Positions 35,845-45,355 of a stretch of 64,000 nt of DNA are shown piece by piece. The stretch is from positions 124,001-188,000 of the forward strand of contig JROE01000002.1 of the NCBI GenBank assembly GCA_000783305.1. The letters run 5' to 3'. This stretch comes from Sphingobacteriaceae bacterium DW12 (lineage in GTDB: Bacteria; Bacteroidota; Bacteroidia; Sphingobacteriales; Sphingobacteriaceae). The stretch's first letter is position 1. Every line of letters begins with the position of its first letter. The notes beneath the pieces were generated by a model that saw only the letters and a program-made list of their open reading frames with translations, had not been told where the DNA came from and searched no databases. A program made the position numbers and the translations under genes.

Positions 35845-37290
35845 TTATTGATAATGAATCGTATCCGTGGGTAACGCTGGTAGTGTGTATTTCCCTGTAT
35901 CCACTTGTGCGTTCGAAAGCTTTCTTTTTATCTCCCCTACACCCGTAGCGGTGACACCTGTTTGATAGGCATAGATTTGCTTCATCGTAGGGATACCTTC
36001 CAAACTTACAATTCCCTTGTCCGTTATGTTCACCCCAAATAAATTAATGTATGCCAACCTCTTATGCCCAGAAAGATGCTGCAACCCTGCATCTGATATT
36101 TTCGTATGTTCTAAATGTAATTTCGTTAACACCGGCAAGGCTGAAATCTCCTTAAGCGCGCCATCTGTGATTGCGGTATTGCCCAATTTCAACTGAATGA
36201 TATTATCCTTTAATTTCAGCAAGTCGGCCATATCTTTATCTGTGAATTCGGGATAGTTAACTGCATTTACTAACACATAGTCATTATCTTTAGCTAACGG
36301 AATGATTTTTATACCCTTAGCCTGCAGCTGTTGTACTAATTCATCAGGTAATATTGGCGCTTCAGGCAGACCCGCCAAATCCGATTCTGTAGCTGTCTCG
36401 CCTGCACCTTCTTCCAACTTTTTTAAAATAGCAGCTATCTGTTCAGGTTGTTGTATTTCCTTCGCCTTCTTCTTGAAATCTGCTCCACCTTCTATCCACC
36501 ATCCAATTAATTTGATCTGTTCGGGGGTAATAGGCGTTCGTCCCTTTGGTGGCATACGCCCCTCGTGTCCTTCTGGAAGAATCAATCGCGCATAAAGTTC
36601 ACTTTTCTTTAAATCGCCAGCAGCCAAAACCTTCCCATTTTCACCCCCTTTTAATACGCTCTCCATATCATGTAAGGCCAGCCCCCCCTCTTTCTTTTTA
36701 TCTCCATGACAGCTTTGGCACCTCTGGGTGAGTATTGGTTGGATGATCCCTTCATACACCACCGCCTCCTGCGCATCTTCTAACAAAGGTAGTTCATCTA
36801 CGATCAGTTTAATGCCTATTGCATCTTTAATTGCTGTAGGTAATGCATCTTTCAAATACCCTCTACCATGTGTCAATGTACCACCGAAATGTCCGGTAAA
36901 ACCAAGCAGTACCACCACAAGGGAAAGAAAAACAAAGCGATAAGATCTAAGCTTAACCCATTTTCCGCTTTCAGACTCCCCATTTCGATACAGCAAATAA
37001 GTGATGACACTCACTATCGCTACGGCTATTCCCAACCATTGATGAAATCCCAATACTTCATCCTCATATCCACCGTTACGGGATAGAAGATATCCTGTGA
37101 TACTTGCAAATATCGCAGCAATTGCTCCAAACAATAGCGCGAAAGAAATCGCGGGTACGATATTGCTGTAGCGTGGATACCGTCCAAAGACGGCCATTAC
37201 AAACGCAATTACCAACATACCTATCGGTAAGTGTACAAATAGTGGATGCCAACGACCTATAAAACCTAATAATTCTTCTAAGAACCCCAT
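35845..37290 (-). CDS. DUF2231 membrane, heme-c domain and LRR-like protein
   Basis: 481 residues: N-terminal DUF2231-like membrane part with four transmembrane helices (~15-145; WHPLFVHLPIGMLV), a planctomycete-type cytochrome c domain with CQSCHG (~residue 195) and MPPKGR (distal Met), and a C-terminal leucine-rich-like region (~340-460). Probably a membrane-anchored electron-transfer protein of an exported sugar-oxidising group. Its ATG overlaps the upstream isomerase-like stop as TAATG at 37288-37292. Confidence 0.82.
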   Translation of the reverse strand: MGFLEELLGFIGRWHPLFVHLPIGMLVIAFVMAVFGRYPRYSNIVPAISFALLFGAIAAIFASITGYLLSRNGGYEDEVLGFHQWLGIAVAIVSVITYLLYRNGESESGKWVKLRSYRFVFLSLVVVLLGFTGHFGGTLTHGRGYLKDALPTAIKDAIGIKLIVDELPLLEDAQEAVVYEGIIQPILTQRCQSCHGDKKKEGGLALHDMESVLKGGENGKVLAAGDLKKSELYARLILPEGHEGRMPPKGRTPITPEQIKLIGWWIEGGADFKKKAKEIQQPEQIAAILKKLEEGAGETATESDLAGLPEAPILPDELVQQLQAKGIKIIPLAKDNDYVLVNAVNYPEFTDKDMADLLKLKDNIIQLKLGNTAITDGALKEISALPVLTKLHLEHTKISDAGLQHLSGHKRLAYINLFGVNITDKGIVSLEGIPTMKQIYAYQTGVTATGVGEIKRKLSNAQVDTGKYTLPALPTDTIHYQ

Positions 37291-38171
37291 TATTGCTGAT
37301 ATCTAGCTTTTAGCAAATTCAACATGTAGACATTAATACTCCACTGATCCGCTACAGGTTGTTGTGTATACGGCAAGGTAGGTAGGTAGCCCGAGGGGCC
37401 AAATTCGGTCGTGATGGTCAGCTCCTTCAGTCCCTTTGCTTTCCTATTCTTGATGACTTCATCCCACCATGCAAGATGCTGATCGACTGTAGCTTTCCAT
37501 TCAGGAGCTGCAGGATCGTTGACTTGAGGACCCTGTGGATGTCCAATACGGGCGTGAATATGGCCAGTTCGTGATAATGCAAGCGCAACCGTCTCCTTTT
37601 GATCGGAAAGCAGCGATTCATGTACATTACACCAATGTGAGATATCCAGAGCCAAGCTTAGATGCGGAATTTTCTCTAGGAATTCTCTTGTAATATGCGC
37701 TGCAAAGCTAAAACGGCCACGATGGGTCTCGTGCTTGACTGGGACATTGTATTTTTTAGCGATTACTTCCGTTGCATCTATCAGTTTCTTGTTTTGTTCA
37801 AATGTAAAATAGTCCTTACCAGTATGGCAATTAATAAAATCGGGCTTATACTGTGCCGCCTGTTCCACATTTTGCACAAAACTCGTATAATATTGATCAA
37901 AGGTTGCACCTCCACCACCACTTAAAAAGCCAAAGGCTAAGCCATGCTTCTTAAATGCAGCAAACATCTCCTCCTTTTCTGTTTCTGAGCCGGGTAACCA
38001 GGTTTCCAAACCATCGAAACCAGCCTGCTTAACTCTCTGACAGTACGAATCCCAAGTCTCGTGCATCCCCCAATTCGTACAGTAAAATTTAATCTTAAAA
38101 TCTTGTTGCTGTTGAGCACTTAAACCAGAAGTGATCAATACTAAAGCCAGTAATAGGTATATAATTTTCAT
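37290..38171 (-). CDS. Exported sugar isomerase/epimerase-like TIM-barrel protein
   Basis: About 293 residues with an AP-endonuclease-2/xylose-isomerase-like fold: GFDGLETWLPG, HTGKDYFTF, KHETHRGR, ALDISHWCNVHE, HARIGHPQG and TTEFGP carry the acidic/His metal ligands. ATG 38171 gives a clear Sec leader (hydrophobic ~3-18, SAQ), so this copy is periplasmic; the longer start at 38237 is not supported. Similar exported proteins sit with DUF1553/DUF1501 genes. Substrate unknown. Confidence 0.82.
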   Translation of the reverse strand: MKIIYLLLALVLITSGLSAQQQQDFKIKFYCTNWGMHETWDSYCQRVKQAGFDGLETWLPGSETEKEEMFAAFKKHGLAFGFLSGGGGATFDQYYTSFVQNVEQAAQYKPDFINCHTGKDYFTFEQNKKLIDATEVIAKKYNVPVKHETHRGRFSFAAHITREFLEKIPHLSLALDISHWCNVHESLLSDQKETVALALSRTGHIHARIGHPQGPQVNDPAAPEWKATVDQHLAWWDEVIKNRKAKGLKELTITTEFGPSGYLPTLPYTQQPVADQWSINVYMLNLLKARYQQ

Positions 38172-38340
38172 TGAAATAAGTTTCTTTTTAAAGCAAATGA
38201 AGCGACAACCACATGTCCATATCGCCCGTATCTTCATGCCACGCCCCCCCTTAGGTCACGCAGACCAGCGTGCTAAACACCTCGCCCGCTAATCTCTTCG
38301 ATTCCGAAATCTTTGATTTCCATCGTTTTCCCATCTTCTT

Positions 38341-39840
38341 TTAGACGACAGCACTAATTAAATTCCCCTCCACATCCGTCAGCCGGAATGGTCGTCCCTG
38401 AAATTCATAAGTAAATTTTTCATGGTTAAATCCTAAGAGATGTAGCATTGTCGCATGCACATCATGAACGGAAGCTCGTCCACTCACGGCCGAAAATCCA
38501 ATATCATCAGTCTCCCCATAGCTCACCCCTTTTTTCACCCCACCACCTGCCATCCAGATAGTATAAGCATCCGTATGATGATCCCTACCTAAAAAGGGCA
38601 TATCGCTATTATCTCTATTTTCTTGCATAGGCGTCCGTCCAAATTCGCCACCCCACACCACCAATGTCTCATCCAATAATCCACGTTGCTTCAAATCCAT
38701 AATTAATGCTGTCATCGGCCGGTCGATTTGTCGACATTTATTCCGAAACCCAAGGTCAATAGAATCCGCAGCATTGGTTCCATGACTATCCCATCCCCAA
38801 TCAAATAGCTGTACAAAACGCACCCCCTTTTCGACCAATTTACGAGCCAATAGACAATTGTTAGCAAACGATTCCTTTCCAGGCTCCGTGCCATACAACT
38901 CGTGGATGTATTCCGGTTCGCTCGCGATATCCATTACTTCTGGGACAGCCACCTGCATTTTGTAGGCCATTTCGTATTGCGCAATCCGTGACAGTGTCTC
39001 CGGATCTTTATACGTGCTATATTCTTCCTTATTCACAGCATTAATAGCATCAATGGTATTACGTTTCAAATCCCTTCCCATCCCCTCGGGATCAGCGATA
39101 TACAATACCGGGTCACCTTTTGAGCGACACTGCACTCCTTGGTATACCGAAGGAAGAAATCCGCTTCCCCACACACTCTTCCCCGCATCAGGGGTCTTTC
39201 CTCCAGATGTCAATACCACGAAACCAGGGAGGTTGCTGTTCTCTGAGCCTAGCCCATACGTGACCCATGACCCAATACTCGGTCTACCTAATCGGGCGCT
39301 ACCTGTATGCATAAAGAGCTGTGCGGGGCCATGATTAAACTGATCCGTATGTACAGCCTTTAAAAAACTTACATCATCCGCTACTTGACTGAAATGCGGT
39401 AAGTGGTCTGAAATCCAAGCACCGCTCTGTCCGTATTGCTTGAATGTAGCCTGAGGTCCCAGCATTTTAGGTACCCCCCGTATGAATGCAAACTTCTTAC
39501 CTGCAAGAATAGATTCCGGGCAGGGTTGGTTGTGTAGCTTTTGTAGAGCCGGTTTATAGTCAAACAATTCTAACTGAGACGGAGCGCCCGCCATATGTAA
39601 ATAAATCACACTTTTCGCCTTGGCTGGAAAGTGGGGAGATTTAGGAATGAGCGGATTAAGGGCATTAAGATCAAAGTCTCCCGCTTTCGATGCACCATTA
39701 GCGCCGCCACAACTTGCCAAAAAACTACCTAATGCTATACTTCCAATACCAGCAACGCATTCCTTCAAAAAATGTCTACGTGTTACAGCCTGCAATTGAT
39801 ACTGCTGTGCTTCTTGTACTAATCTATCAAGATCCTTCAT
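38341..39840 (-). CDS. DUF1501 protein with Tat-type leader
   Basis: 499 residues with a twin-arginine-like leader TRRHFLKECVAGIG (~20-33), then a sulfatase/alkaline-phosphatase-like fold of the DUF1501 family (LHMAGAPSQLELFDYKP, WDSHGTN, VVWGGEFGRTP, GRDHH). DUF1501 proteins are nearly always beside DUF1553 cytochrome-domain proteins, as here (7-nt gap). No enzymatic role is established that I know of. The N-terminus also has a Cys (LASC) after the hydrophobic stretch. Confidence 0.87.
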   Translation of the reverse strand: MKDLDRLVQEAQQYQLQAVTRRHFLKECVAGIGSIALGSFLASCGGANGASKAGDFDLNALNPLIPKSPHFPAKAKSVIYLHMAGAPSQLELFDYKPALQKLHNQPCPESILAGKKFAFIRGVPKMLGPQATFKQYGQSGAWISDHLPHFSQVADDVSFLKAVHTDQFNHGPAQLFMHTGSARLGRPSIGSWVTYGLGSENSNLPGFVVLTSGGKTPDAGKSVWGSGFLPSVYQGVQCRSKGDPVLYIADPEGMGRDLKRNTIDAINAVNKEEYSTYKDPETLSRIAQYEMAYKMQVAVPEVMDIASEPEYIHELYGTEPGKESFANNCLLARKLVEKGVRFVQLFDWGWDSHGTNAADSIDLGFRNKCRQIDRPMTALIMDLKQRGLLDETLVVWGGEFGRTPMQENRDNSDMPFLGRDHHTDAYTIWMAGGGVKKGVSYGETDDIGFSAVSGRASVHDVHATMLHLLGFNHEKFTYEFQGRPFRLTDVEGNLISAVV

Positions 39841-39847
39841 GATACCT

Positions 39848-42601
39848 TTAAGATTTGGTTAAAAATTCGTCTAAATTCAATAACGCATTAGCTACGACCA
39901 TATAAGCCGCTTTCGAAGCCAATTGCTTTTGGGAATCCGTCTCACTCAACCCCATAAACTTTGCAGCTTCCTTAGGCTGCTTGCTAAAGTTAGTCAGGGC
40001 CTCCTGATATAATTTTTCCAAGGCCAACACCTTATCCTTGCTTGGTGCTTTAAACATTGTCCTCTTATATCCTGCTGTTATGATGTCAGTTGTATTTCCC
40101 TTTCCATCCTGTTCCATCACTTGAGCAAGATTTTTTGCAGCCTCTAGATAGACCGGATCGTTGAGTGTTGTCAACGCTTGTAAAGGAGTATTCGTTCGAA
40201 TGCGATCCACCAAACATACCTCGCGGCTGCTAGCATCGAACGAGATAAAAGACGGGTAAGGGCTTGTTCGCTTGAGAAATGTATAAACCCCTCTGCGGTA
40301 TTGATCTTCGCCTTCGCTCTTCGTCCATGACTCCCCGCTATATACCGTCATCCATACGCCGTCAGGCTGATAGGGCATCACGCTTGGCCCATACATCTTT
40401 GAACTCAACAAACCGCTCACCGCCAATGTCTGATCTCGAATCTGCTCCGCCGAAAGTCGGAATCTCGGTCCACGGGTTAGGTAATGATTCTCCGGGTCTT
40501 TTGCTACTTCGCTATTATTAAGACTTGAAGATTGCTTATACGTGGAAGACATCACCATTTCCTTAATCAGCTTTTTCACGCTCCAGTTCATATCATGCAT
40601 AAATCCAAGCGCCAGATAATCCAGCAGTTCGCGATGTATCGGTGGTATACTCTGTGTCCCCATGTCTCCTAAGGGCTCCACTAGACCACGTCCGTAGAGC
40701 TGTGCCCATACTCGGTTTACAAGCGTTCTTGCCGTTAAAGGATTCTCTTTGCTTGTCAACCACTGGCTGAAACCTAACCTGTTACGAGGTGCGTCCTTTG
40801 GAAAGTCATTGAGCACCTCCGGAACCATCGGCTGTACCTCTTTACCGTGTACCATCCAATTGCCTCGCTCAAAAACGTAGGTAGTCCTTGCCATTTCCTT
40901 TGGACTCTCGACCATCACCGGCACACTCTCTGGGTTAGTGTTGACCAAGTGTAAGAATGTCTCTTGCATTTTCATATAGTCAGGCTCAGTCGCTCCTGGA
41001 AAACCTTCTCTAAATGCAAACCATTCGATCATACACACCGGCTGGTCTGTTGGTAATGTTGGGTTCCTAAATAGCAAGAACAAATCATCTACCCCCTTTT
41101 CCTCCTTGATTGGCACATTTATCACCTTGCGCCCTTGCGTGATTGCCAAGTCTACAGATGCTAGAACAGGTCCGCTTAAACTCCCCTTTCTAATTTCCAG
41201 TTTTCCTCCCGGACTAGACGTCCAATAATTAACAAAAAATTGCTGCTTGCCATCCAACGTAATATTTTTCAACCGGGCACTACCTCCATTCCGCACACCC
41301 AGCCACTTCGTATCGTAGAGAGCACCATTGACCAACTGATCGCTATAATGTGCATGTATCTTTGGCTCCAATGTATGCAGAAACAGGTCTGCCGATTTAG
41401 TCAGATGTTTATTTCCATACTTAGCGATCCAATTTTTTATGCTATCAACCTTTTGTTCCTCCTCAGCTTTATAAAACCGTAACCTAGGATGATCTCCAGC
41501 AGTATCCTCATCACGGGTATTATTAAAGAAGGCTACCGATTTATAATATTCTTCAAATTTGAATGGGTCATAAGTATGACTGTGGCACTGTACACATTCG
41601 AAGGTTGTACTCAACCACACTTGGTAAGTCGTATTGACCCTGTCTAGCACAGCAGCTACTCTAAATTCCTCGCTGTCCGTCCCTCCTTCATCATTATTCA
41701 TGGTATTGCGATGAAATGCAGTAGCCACCAGCTGATCCTTTGTCGGGTCGGGCAATAAGTCCCCAGCCAATTGTTCTATTGTAAACTGGTCATAAGGCAT
41801 ATCCTTGTTGAATGCCTTAATTACCCAATCCCTATAGGTCCATATTTGACGCGACCCATCTTTTTCATAGCCTTTGGTATCCGCATACCTTGCCATATCC
41901 AACCACCATGAAGCCCATTTTTCTCCATATGTGGTCGAAGCCATCAAACTATCCACCCGTATCTCGTAAGCATTATCGCGGTCATCCGCCAAAAATGCCT
42001 GCACTTCGGACAGCGTCGGTGGAATTCCTACCAAATCAAGGTATACTCGGCGCAATAACGTTTCTCTGTCAGCTTCCTCGGCCGCACTCAGTCCATTTTG
42101 TTTTTGCTTATCTTGAACGAAATAATCAATATCGTTTGAGATTCCAGAAGGTTTAAACCCAAATAGGCCCCAAAAAGAAAAGGACTTCGGTACCTCCACC
42201 TTCTTTGGTAGGACATACGCCCAATGTTCTCCCCATTTCGCACCCTCATTGATCCATTGCTTTAAGACGTTGATTTCATCATCGCTCAGCTTTGCTGCAT
42301 TATAAGGCATTCGAAGTTCAGGATCCTCGATTGTCAATCTTTTTATAAATTCGCTGTTTTCGGCATCCCCAGCAATGATAGCCGGATGCCCCGACTCATT
42401 CTTTTCGAAGGCCTCATTTTCAAACAGTAAACTAAACCCACCACTCTTCTTTACCCCACCGTGGCAGGTGATACAATGCTTATTCAAAATTGGTTTTACA
42501 TCTGCGCTAAAGTCTATCTGCTCTTTCTTTTTAAAAGCAAATATCCCCACAGTTACGACTACGGCTAGCAAAATTCCAAATACAATAATTTTCTTAATCA
42601 T
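39848..42601 (-). CDS. PSCyt1-DUF1549-DUF1553 cytochrome-domain protein
   Basis: 917 residues: N-terminal membrane helix (~4-22), planctomycete-type cytochrome c domain with CITCHGG (~residue 43) and MPYNAAK, DUF1549 (~150-360, with a second CVQCHSH motif), a beta-sandwich middle, and DUF1553 (~620-890; NPLTARTLVNRVWAQLYG). Such proteins are abundant in Planctomycetes and linked to polysaccharide breakdown, here possibly to oxidation of fucose-rich sugars processed by the flanking enzymes (inference). First gene of the four-gene minus-strand group. Confidence 0.87.
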   Translation of the reverse strand: MIKKIIVFGILLAVVVTVGIFAFKKKEQIDFSADVKPILNKHCITCHGGVKKSGGFSLLFENEAFEKNESGHPAIIAGDAENSEFIKRLTIEDPELRMPYNAAKLSDDEINVLKQWINEGAKWGEHWAYVLPKKVEVPKSFSFWGLFGFKPSGISNDIDYFVQDKQKQNGLSAAEEADRETLLRRVYLDLVGIPPTLSEVQAFLADDRDNAYEIRVDSLMASTTYGEKWASWWLDMARYADTKGYEKDGSRQIWTYRDWVIKAFNKDMPYDQFTIEQLAGDLLPDPTKDQLVATAFHRNTMNNDEGGTDSEEFRVAAVLDRVNTTYQVWLSTTFECVQCHSHTYDPFKFEEYYKSVAFFNNTRDEDTAGDHPRLRFYKAEEEQKVDSIKNWIAKYGNKHLTKSADLFLHTLEPKIHAHYSDQLVNGALYDTKWLGVRNGGSARLKNITLDGKQQFFVNYWTSSPGGKLEIRKGSLSGPVLASVDLAITQGRKVINVPIKEEKGVDDLFLLFRNPTLPTDQPVCMIEWFAFREGFPGATEPDYMKMQETFLHLVNTNPESVPVMVESPKEMARTTYVFERGNWMVHGKEVQPMVPEVLNDFPKDAPRNRLGFSQWLTSKENPLTARTLVNRVWAQLYGRGLVEPLGDMGTQSIPPIHRELLDYLALGFMHDMNWSVKKLIKEMVMSSTYKQSSSLNNSEVAKDPENHYLTRGPRFRLSAEQIRDQTLAVSGLLSSKMYGPSVMPYQPDGVWMTVYSGESWTKSEGEDQYRRGVYTFLKRTSPYPSFISFDASSREVCLVDRIRTNTPLQALTTLNDPVYLEAAKNLAQVMEQDGKGNTTDIITAGYKRTMFKAPSKDKVLALEKLYQEALTNFSKQPKEAAKFMGLSETDSQKQLASKAAYMVVANALLNLDEFLTKS

Positions 42602-43045
42602 TTTAATTTATAAATGGTTTTTAGAATTTCTGTTCTAATTCTTTCAAGATATAATGTTAACAAAATAAATCATTAGGCTTTACAAATCCATGCACTAAAA
42701 CATCAAAAAGATGCATTATTTCCTCATTCCTCAATTGTTTCCAATTGCATCATATGAAATATCTATGTAGCACGTGCTGCACAAACACGAATGAATATAG
42801 CTTGTAGGGGATCCTTCTTAGAGAATTCCTACAATTTAAAAATAGTCATATTCCTAAAGATAAGCTACAACTAAAATGACTAATACTGACACTATATTAA
42901 CTAAAATGTATGTATTAGCTTAATGCGCTCACAACTGTTACAGGTTATCAACAACCCAACTTGCTAATTTTGTTTCAATAGTGGATAATAAAGAGCCAAC
43001 CCATAGTCTGACATTTCAGTATTTTTGAATCCAAAAAATAACCAA
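42602..43045. promoter_or_regulatory. Divergent control region with operator-like palindromes
   Basis: About 440 bases without a gene between two divergent transcription units. Seen in it: a perfect palindrome AGCACGTGCT (42769-42778), an inverted repeat TTGTAGG-N19-CCTACAA (42802-42834), and a plus-strand TAATTTTG (42965-42972) fitting the -7 box, about 74 nt before the GH95-like start. No -33 element is clear. The palindromes may bind a regulator of the carbohydrate genes on either side. Confidence 0.45.
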
Positions 43046-45289
43046 ATGAAATCATATCTATTCGCTTTACTATGGCTTGCTACTTCTTCTTTCGTGGTAT
43101 ATGCTCAACCTTCCACCGTCCATAATCTCAAATTCGACCATCTCCCAACACGGTGGGACGAGGCTGTTCCGCTGGGCAATGGAATGCTCGGTGCACTCAT
43201 CTGGCAAAAAGATAATACGCTACGTTTATCTTTAGATAGAGCTGACCTCTGGGACGAACGTAAAGCGTTTCCTCTAGAGCAACATGACTTCAAATGGGTC
43301 CAGCAAAAACTCCGTGATGGACAATATGGTGAAGTACAAAAGTGGGGCGACAATCCGTATGGAGACTATCCATATCCAACAAAACTACCTGCCGCAGCGA
43401 TGTCATTTAATCTTGCTTCTTTTGGAAAGGTGATCTCCAATGTATTGGACATACAGACAGCAGTCAATACCATCCAATTTGATAATGGTACAACATTCAG
43501 TTGTTATATCCATGCCACAAAGCCGATAGGATATTTTGAAATCAATGGCGCCGATGCGCAAGATGCTCTCCCGCAACTGCTTCCTCATCAATATGCACTT
43601 CACTCGGAAAATGGGAAAGACGTATCCGTCGTTGATGGCCAAAGTCTATCACGCTTGGGATATAAACAGGGGCAGATTAGCAAATCGGCCCAACGCCAAC
43701 TCATTCATCAACCCACTTATGAGAATCGATTCTATGAAGTGCTCTTGGAGTGGAAGGTTATATCACCTACCAAACTCATCGGTATGTGGACTGTGGCCAA
43801 TAATGAACAGGCTAGTCTTAATAAGGAAATACATGCGAAAACCACTCTTGCATTTAGAGATAGTCACCTATCCTGGTGGGAGGCTTACTGGAAGCAATCT
43901 ACCATACAACTACCGGATGACCTACTTGAACGTCAATACTATCTCGAAATGTACAAGCTCGGAGCGGTTTCCAGAAAGGGAGCCCCTGCCGTTACTTTAC
44001 AAGCTGTATGGACTGCAGACAACGGTGGCCTCCCCCCGTGGAAAGGGGATTTTCACAATGACCTAAATACCCAGCTCAGTTATTGGCCGGCTTATACGGG
44101 AAATAGACTAGCTGAGGCCGAGACTTTTACAGATTGGTTATGGAAGATTAGGCCTGCAAATTTAGCTTATACCAAACAATATTTTGGAGTTGAAGGGTTA
44201 AATATTCCCGGCGTATTGACCTTAAATGGGATTCCCATGGGTGGATGGATTCAGTATGCGCTCTCTCCAACTGTAAGTGCTTGGACAGCCCACCATTTCT
44301 ATATGCAGTGGAAATATGGTATGGATAAGAAATTTCTAAAGGAGCGAGCATTACCCTATATCATTGAATCAGCCACCTATCTGCGTAATATTACCGAGCT
44401 TAAGAACGGAAAACGTTATCTTCCTCTTAGTGCTAGCCCTGAATACAACGACAATAGTCCTAAGGCATGGTTTGAAGATTGGACAAATTTTGACTTGGCG
44501 CTCGCCCACTTCCTATTTGAAGCCGCCGCCGAAGTAAGCGAGGCTAGTGGACTGATCAAAGATGCCAGTACATGGCGGGCGATCCGCACCGAACTGCCCG
44601 CATACGCTAAAAATGAAACGGGGTTATTGGTAGCTGTCGATGTTCCGATGGAACATTCCCATCGTCATATGTCACCTTATATGGCAATCTATCCACTAGG
44701 ACTATTGGACATCAACAAGACAGAAGATAAAGAACAAATCACGAATTCGATGCGTCATCTCGAAAAGCTTGGCACCCGCGCTTGGGTAGGCTATTCCTTT
44801 AGCTGGATGGCTTGTCTGCACGCCCGCGCCAAGGAAGCCGATCAGGCGGTCCTCAACCTTCAAAAGTTTGCCAGTAATTTCTGTTCCACTAACTCCTTTC
44901 ACGTTAATGGAGATCAAAAAGGTGGACAATACTCAGGTTTTACGTACAGACCGTTCACCTTAGAGGGTAATTTTGCCTTTGCTCAAGGCGTCCATGAATT
45001 ACTACTCCAGAGCAAGCAGGGCTATGTAGAACTCTTTCCTGCAGTCCCAAATGCCTGGAAAAACGTTTCGTTTACCGATTTACGGACAGAAGGTGGCTTT
45101 TTGGTCAGTGCAAGTAAAAAAGAGGGTATTTTGACAACTCTGACCATTACCGCCAAACAAGCTGGCACAATGCGACTGCGTTATAATCATCCGCTCAGAT
45201 CAACTTCTGATAAAAAAATCACTAAGGACAACGACGAATATCATATTAAATTTAAGGCTGGCGAAAAAATCGAACTGCAGCAACTCTAA
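43046..45289 (+). CDS. Divergent GH95-like (alpha/alpha)6 glycoside hydrolase
   Basis: About 747 residues with a Sec leader (~1-21). The plan is GH95-like: N-terminal beta-sandwich start with PLGNGMLGALIW, barrel motif PPWKGDFHNDLNTQLSYW (both Asn positions kept), an ASPEYND segment for the acid Glu, and a C-terminal LEGNFAFAQGVHEL segment. In the GH95 enzyme at 52398-54821 the last motif is IDGNFG, so the Asp used by GH95 is replaced here by Glu. Specificity may differ from alpha-1,2-fucosidase. Ends in a strong bidirectional terminator. ATG 43046 is preferred over TTG 43025. Confidence 0.8.
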   Translation: MKSYLFALLWLATSSFVVYAQPSTVHNLKFDHLPTRWDEAVPLGNGMLGALIWQKDNTLRLSLDRADLWDERKAFPLEQHDFKWVQQKLRDGQYGEVQKWGDNPYGDYPYPTKLPAAAMSFNLASFGKVISNVLDIQTAVNTIQFDNGTTFSCYIHATKPIGYFEINGADAQDALPQLLPHQYALHSENGKDVSVVDGQSLSRLGYKQGQISKSAQRQLIHQPTYENRFYEVLLEWKVISPTKLIGMWTVANNEQASLNKEIHAKTTLAFRDSHLSWWEAYWKQSTIQLPDDLLERQYYLEMYKLGAVSRKGAPAVTLQAVWTADNGGLPPWKGDFHNDLNTQLSYWPAYTGNRLAEAETFTDWLWKIRPANLAYTKQYFGVEGLNIPGVLTLNGIPMGGWIQYALSPTVSAWTAHHFYMQWKYGMDKKFLKERALPYIIESATYLRNITELKNGKRYLPLSASPEYNDNSPKAWFEDWTNFDLALAHFLFEAAAEVSEASGLIKDASTWRAIRTELPAYAKNETGLLVAVDVPMEHSHRHMSPYMAIYPLGLLDINKTEDKEQITNSMRHLEKLGTRAWVGYSFSWMACLHARAKEADQAVLNLQKFASNFCSTNSFHVNGDQKGGQYSGFTYRPFTLEGNFAFAQGVHELLLQSKQGYVELFPAVPNAWKNVSFTDLRTEGGFLVSASKKEGILTTLTITAKQAGTMRLRYNHPLRSTSDKKITKDNDEYHIKFKAGEKIELQQL

Positions 45290-45330
45290 AAAGGAAACCC
45301 GATATTTGACATATATCGGGTTTCCTTTTT
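45288..45330. terminator. Bidirectional intrinsic terminator
   Basis: A perfect 18-bp stem (45288-45305 with 45313-45330), loop TTGACAT, with A-run on the left and T-run on the right. It lies between two convergent genes and should stop transcription from both. Confidence 0.88.
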
Positions 45331-45355
45331 AAATAGTCTTATTTTCAAGTAATAT

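Noticed and set aside
42769..42778. AGCACGTGCT as a specific LacI- or GntR-family operator
   Set aside because: The palindrome is real, but the family cannot be assigned and there is no second copy in the window.
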